Below, one piece after another: positions 61,328 through 64,000 of a DNA stretch of 64,000 nucleotides (its first letter is position 1; each line of letters opens with the position of its first letter). The translations under genes and the position numbers were made by a program. The notes below the pieces were generated by a model. It saw only the letters and a program-made list of their open reading frames with translations, searched no databases and had not been told where the DNA came from. This stretch comes from Clostridiales bacterium (GTDB lineage: Bacteria; Bacillota; Clostridia; Oscillospirales; Oscillospiraceae), in contig SFFW01000001.1 in assembly GCA_004556755.1 (NCBI GenBank), positions 90,817 to 154,816 of the forward strand. The letters run 5' to 3'.

Positions 61328-61861
61328 ATGACTACGGCTAATAAATTTACAATTGCTCGTATTATTCTCGTTCCTGTTTTTCTGGTGCTTATGTACCTCG
61401 ACCTGGTTTATTGGGCGCTGGCTGCGTTCATAATCGCCAGCCTTACGGATTTTGTCGACGGTCATATCGCAAGGAAATACAATCAGGTGACCGACTTCGG
61501 AAAGTTCATCGACCCCCTTGCCGACAAGATGCTCGTTCTTGCCGCAATGTGCTATTTCGTCGAGGCGGGATTTATGCCCGGCTGGGTCGTTGCGATCGTT
61601 CTGTTCCGTGAGTTCGGCGTTTCTGGACTGAGACTGCTTGCCGTCGAGCAGGGTATCGTCATCGCAGCCGCATGGTCGGGAAAGATCAAGACCTTTGCCA
61701 CCATGGTCTCCCTCTGCGTTATGATGCTCCTCGGCGAGAGCTGGTTCCCCGCCCCCGATGTTGTTGCCGTCGTCTGCTGGTGCATCATACTTGTCACCAC
61801 CGTGTACTCCGGCATCGAATACTTTGTCAAGAACATCGGCGTATTTCATCACGCTCCTTGA
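61328..61861 (+). CDS. pgsA: CDP-diacylglycerol--glycerol-3-phosphate 3-phosphatidyltransferase
   Basis: 177 aa, four or five helices, CDP-alcohol phosphotransferase motif ASLTDFVDGHIARKYNQVTDFGKFIDPLADKML (about 38-70), with the D-x2-DG-x2-AR and G-x3-D-x3-D pattern. Makes phosphatidylglycerol phosphate from the CDP-DAG of CdsA. Short but complete. It is the last gene before the T-box region; the TTGACA of the next promoter overlaps its stop codon. Confidence 0.92.
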   Translation: MTTANKFTIARIILVPVFLVLMYLDLVYWALAAFIIASLTDFVDGHIARKYNQVTDFGKFIDPLADKMLVLAAMCYFVEAGFMPGWVVAIVLFREFGVSGLRLLAVEQGIVIAAAWSGKIKTFATMVSLCVMMLLGESWFPAPDVVAVVCWCIILVTTVYSGIEYFVKNIGVFHHAP

Positions 61862-61886
61862 CATTACCCCGTCTAAATGATATTAT
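61858..61886 (+). promoter_or_regulatory. promoter of the cysS T-box leader
   Basis: TTGACA (61858-61863), 17-bp spacer, TATTAT (61881-61886); TTGACA overlaps the pgsA stop. Transcription is expected from about 61893. Confidence 0.75.
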
Positions 61887-61892
61887 TTAAGA

Positions 61893-62125
61893 GCATTATT
61901 TATAGGCTGTGAAGCGGAAAATAGCTGCAAAGAGCATCCCAGAGAGGTCTCGACTGCTGAGATGAGACTATGCGAAGGCAGTGAAGTGCGCCGCAGAGCT
62001 TCGGAGGAGGAAATGCCTCTGCGTATGTGCTGCGTTAAAGCGTCAAGTGATAAAAAAGAGTGGAACCGCGTTTACACGCCTCTTGTGGTCTTGCCATGAG
62101 AGGCGTTTATATTTTGTAAATTACA
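61893..62125 (+). promoter_or_regulatory. T-box riboswitch, tRNA-Cys type
   Basis: Leader with a long stem I region (61910-62020) and the T-box motif AGAGTGGAACCGCG at 62057-62070. The specifier candidate is TGC at 61926-61928 followed by AA, in the GCTGCAAAG internal loop. Downstream, ACGCCTCTTGTGG (62076-62088) pairs with CCATGAGAGGCGT (62094-62106), then TTTATATTTT forms the terminator. Uncharged tRNA-Cys binding would stabilise the antiterminator and switch cysS on. Confidence 0.9.
62076..62116 (+). terminator. T-box terminator arm
   Basis: Hairpin 62076-62106 with two G-T pairs, followed by TTTATATTTTG; overlaps the antiterminator sequence. Confidence 0.8.
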
Positions 62126-62144
62126 CTTCAAAAGGAGTCTGAAT

Positions 62145-63596
62145 ATGAAGCTTTATAACTCTGCCACAAGAAAAAAGGAGGAGTTTGTCCCCATTGACCC
62201 GCAGCTTGTCAAAATGTACACCTGCGGACCTACCGTGTACCACTTTGCGCATATCGGCAACCTGCGCTCATATATCATGGAGGACATTCTCGAAAAGTAC
62301 CTGCGCTACATCGGCTACAACGTCAAGCGTGTCATGAACATCACCGACGTCGGTCATCTCACGAGCGATGCCGACGAGGGCGAGGACAAGATGCTTAAGG
62401 GCGCAAAGCGTGAGAACAAGTCAGTCATGGACATTGCAAAGTTCTATACCGACGCTTTCTTTGCCGACTGTGCAAAGCTCAACATCAAAACTCCCGACGT
62501 CGTTGAGCCTGCGACCAACTGCATCGACGAGTATATCAAGATAATCTCCACGCTTATCGACAAGGGCTACGCCTACCTTGCCGGTGGCAATGTATATTTT
62601 GACACCTCGAAGCTTGAGCGCTACTACATTTTCAACGACTTTAACGCCGAGGACCTCGATGTCGGCGTGCGTGAGGGCGTTGAGGAGGACACCAACAAGC
62701 GCAACAAGAACGACTTTGTACTGTGGTTCACCAAATCTAAGTTTGAGGATCAGGCGCTTAAGTGGGACTCTCCGTGGGGCGTCGGCTATCCCGGATGGCA
62801 CATCGAATGCTCCGGTATTTCGATAAAGCACCTCGGCGAAAATCTCGATATCCACTGCGGCGGCATCGACAACGCCTTCCCCCACCACACCAACGAGATC
62901 GCACAGAGCGAATCCTACCTCGGTCACAAGTGGTGCAACTATTGGATGCACGTTCTGCATCTCAACACCACGAGCGGCAAAATGAGCAAGTCCAAGGGCG
63001 AATTCCTCACCGTCAGCCTCCTTGAGGAAAAGGGCTATGACCCTCTCGCCTATCGCCTGTTCTGCCTGCAAAGTCATTACCGCAAGTCACTTGTGTTCTC
63101 TTGGGAAAACCTTGACAACGCACAGGGTACCTACAACAAGCTCATCGGCAAAATTGCTGCGCTCAAGCCCGGAACGGCTCCTGTTGACGAGGAGGCGTAC
63201 AATGCGCTGCGCTCCAAATTTACAGCAGCGCTTGACAACGATCTCAACACCTCGCTTGCAGTTACGGCTATATATGACGTGCTGAAGTATCAGACCAACG
63301 ACGAGACCAAGCTTTACGCAATTGCAGATTTTGATAAGGTTCTGAGCCTTGACCTTATTGCAAAGTCGGAAGCAAAGCGTGAGGAACTGAAGCGTCACGC
63401 CGTGAGCGGCGGTGAGTTTACCGTCATTGCCGAGGACGGCACCCATGACCCCGAGATCGAGTCTCTCCTCAAGGCAAGAGCCGAGGCAAAGAAGGCGAAG
63501 AACTTCCCCGAAGCCGACAGGATCCGTGACGAGCTTAAAGCCTCCGGCATCGAAGTAACCGATATTCCCGGCGGTGCTAAGTGGAAGCGCATCTGA
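62145..63596 (+). CDS. cysS: cysteinyl-tRNA synthetase
   Basis: 483 aa class I aminoacyl-tRNA synthetase. KMYTCGPTVYHFAHIGNLRSYI contains the zinc cysteine and HIGH motif; a second zinc region is WHIECSG with FPHHTNEIAQSE, and KMSKSKG lies about residue 281. The C-terminal domain has RVEAKKAKNFPEADRIRDELKASGIEV-type (AEAKKAKNFPEADRIRDEL). Complete and normal length. Controlled by the T-box leader upstream. Confidence 0.97.
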   Translation: MKLYNSATRKKEEFVPIDPQLVKMYTCGPTVYHFAHIGNLRSYIMEDILEKYLRYIGYNVKRVMNITDVGHLTSDADEGEDKMLKGAKRENKSVMDIAKFYTDAFFADCAKLNIKTPDVVEPATNCIDEYIKIISTLIDKGYAYLAGGNVYFDTSKLERYYIFNDFNAEDLDVGVREGVEEDTNKRNKNDFVLWFTKSKFEDQALKWDSPWGVGYPGWHIECSGISIKHLGENLDIHCGGIDNAFPHHTNEIAQSESYLGHKWCNYWMHVLHLNTTSGKMSKSKGEFLTVSLLEEKGYDPLAYRLFCLQSHYRKSLVFSWENLDNAQGTYNKLIGKIAALKPGTAPVDEEAYNALRSKFTAALDNDLNTSLAVTAIYDVLKYQTNDETKLYAIADFDKVLSLDLIAKSEAKREELKRHAVSGGEFTVIAEDGTHDPEIESLLKARAEAKKAKNFPEADRIRDELKASGIEVTDIPGGAKWKRI

Positions 63597-63611
63597 ATTA
63601 AATTTATATGA

Positions 63612-63642
63612 AAACAGCCGGAGCGATGCTCCGGCTGTTTTG
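63612..63642 (+). terminator. cysS terminator
   Basis: 14-bp stem AAAACAGCCGGAGC with GAT loop, ending in TTTTGC. Confidence 0.85.
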
Positions 63643-63644
63643 CT

Positions 63645-63683
63645 CAAAAAAACAAAGCCGTCTGATGTGGGCAGACGGCTTTG
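63645..63683 (-). terminator. terminator of the small CxxC peptide gene
   Basis: CAAAGCCGTCTG / CAGACGGCTTTG hairpin followed by TTTTTTT on the minus strand. Confidence 0.88.
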
Positions 63684-63695
63684 CCATTGTTGTGA

Positions 63696-63854
63696 TTAGA
63701 ATCTGATGTCGACAGGCTTTCTGTCAAACATGGTGTTGACCTGCTTATATGCCCAGCCAAGTAGCTTCTGGTCGAGGTTCCAGAAATAAACCACGAACAG
63801 AAGGCCGACGGTCATGGAAAGCAGCTTAGCGGTAGTTTTGCATACATTGCACAT
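63696..63854 (-). CDS. small CxxC membrane peptide
   Basis: 52 aa from ATG 63854, where AAAGGAG lies 8 nt upstream; a longer frame reaches 63947 but overlaps the upstream gene's stop. The peptide starts MCNVCKTTAK, has one membrane helix (about 11-26, LLSMTVGLLFVVYFWNLD) and a basic C-terminus ending RKPVDIRF. The CxxC at the extreme N-terminus could bind metal. It lies 49 nt after an HgdC-type gene. No family known to me. Confidence 0.6.
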   Translation of the reverse strand: MCNVCKTTAKLLSMTVGLLFVVYFWNLDQKLLGWAYKQVNTMFDRKPVDIRF

Positions 63855-63903
63855 ATAGCTTTCTCCTTTATGAGCTGTTTTTGATGCCAAAATGCCTCTT
63901 AAA

Positions 63904-64000
63904 TTACTTCTTTGCAAGACCCTTCTGGCGAGCATACTCTGCTGCACCGAGTGCGCCCATGAGCTGGGGGTCAGTCTTGAGGTTGATGACCTTCAGCTTC
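63904..64000 (-). CDS. 2-hydroxyacyl-CoA dehydratase activator (HgdC/BadF type), C-terminal fragment
   Basis: Only the last 32 codons are in the window, ending NLKTDPQLMGALGAAEYARQKGLAKK. The DPQxMGALGAA segment is the conserved C-terminal motif of ASKHA-fold [4Fe-4S] activator ATPases of the BadF/BadG/BcrA/BcrD family that start 2-hydroxyacyl-CoA dehydratases. Start and catalytic part lie beyond the right edge. Confidence 0.8.
   Translation of the reverse strand, partial: KLKVINLKTDPQLMGALGAAEYARQKGLAKK

Overview
The window looks like chromosomal DNA of an endospore-forming, low-to-mid GC Clostridia member, probably in or near the Oscillospirales. The evidence is an uninterrupted pro-sigma-K gene, a yaaL-bofA pair, a meso-DAP type MurE, a tRNA-Cys-type T-box before cysS, SLH-anchored surface proteins, a HypB and the tail of a 2-hydroxyacyl-CoA dehydratase activator. 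No phage, transposon, integrase or CRISPR array was seen. The species cannot be fixed from the sequence alone.

Layout. 1-5.4 kb (minus): a type II topoisomerase operon parE - small zinc-ribbon membrane protein - parC - yitT (cut by the window edge), with a consensus promoter. 5.4-5.7 kb: a candidate structured noncoding RNA with its own terminator. 5.7-8.0 kb (plus): yaaL-bofA, then a lone TIR-transmembrane-leucine-rich-repeat protein. 8.0-10.4 kb (minus): ddl-murF. 10.5-11.5 kb (plus): a DEDDh exonuclease. 11.5-19.3 kb (minus): the rimP-nusA-ylxR-ylxQ-infB-rbfA-nrnA-truB-ribF translation/RNA operon behind a leader hairpin. 19.3-21.0 kb (minus): a VanY-type carboxypeptidase and sigK (the latter behind a sigma-E-like promoter). 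21.1-21.5 kb (plus): a His-rich CsoR-type metal sensor.

21.5-33.5 kb (minus) is the division and cell wall cluster rsmH-ftsL-PBP(PASTA)-murE-mraY-ftsW-murG-murA-ftsQ-ftsZ. It lacks mraZ, murD, murC and ftsA, while murF and ddl sit 12 kb away. Just upstream, on the same strand, are a solute-binding protein and an orphan hypB. 35.6-42.9 kb (plus) carries an 1839-residue GLUG-repeat/SLH surface protein and a zinc-ribbon membrane lipoprotein-like protein. 43-44.6 kb (minus) is an ECF sigma factor with an RsgI-like membrane anti-sigma factor. 44.8-50.5 kb (plus) holds an EFR1 ferredoxin, cdsA, a lipid kinase, a YihY-family protein, a MATE exporter and an unusual small protein resembling part of acetyl-CoA synthase. 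50.6-54.4 kb (minus) is an HTH-membrane regulator - PspC - ABC exporter cassette plus a Vat/CatB acetyltransferase, followed by tRNA-Leu(CAA). 54.7-63.6 kb (plus) has a two-component system, DUF1385, prmC, recA, recX, rimO, pgsA and T-box-controlled cysS. The right edge holds a tiny CxxC membrane peptide and the end of an HgdC-type activator gene.

Most of the window is conserved housekeeping. The parts most worth a second look are the structured RNA at 5.5 kb, the TIR-TM-LRR protein, the acetyl-CoA-synthase-like small protein with a perfect palindrome in its promoter region, and the His-rich CsoR. All identifications rest on motif and family recognition by reading; no database search was run.
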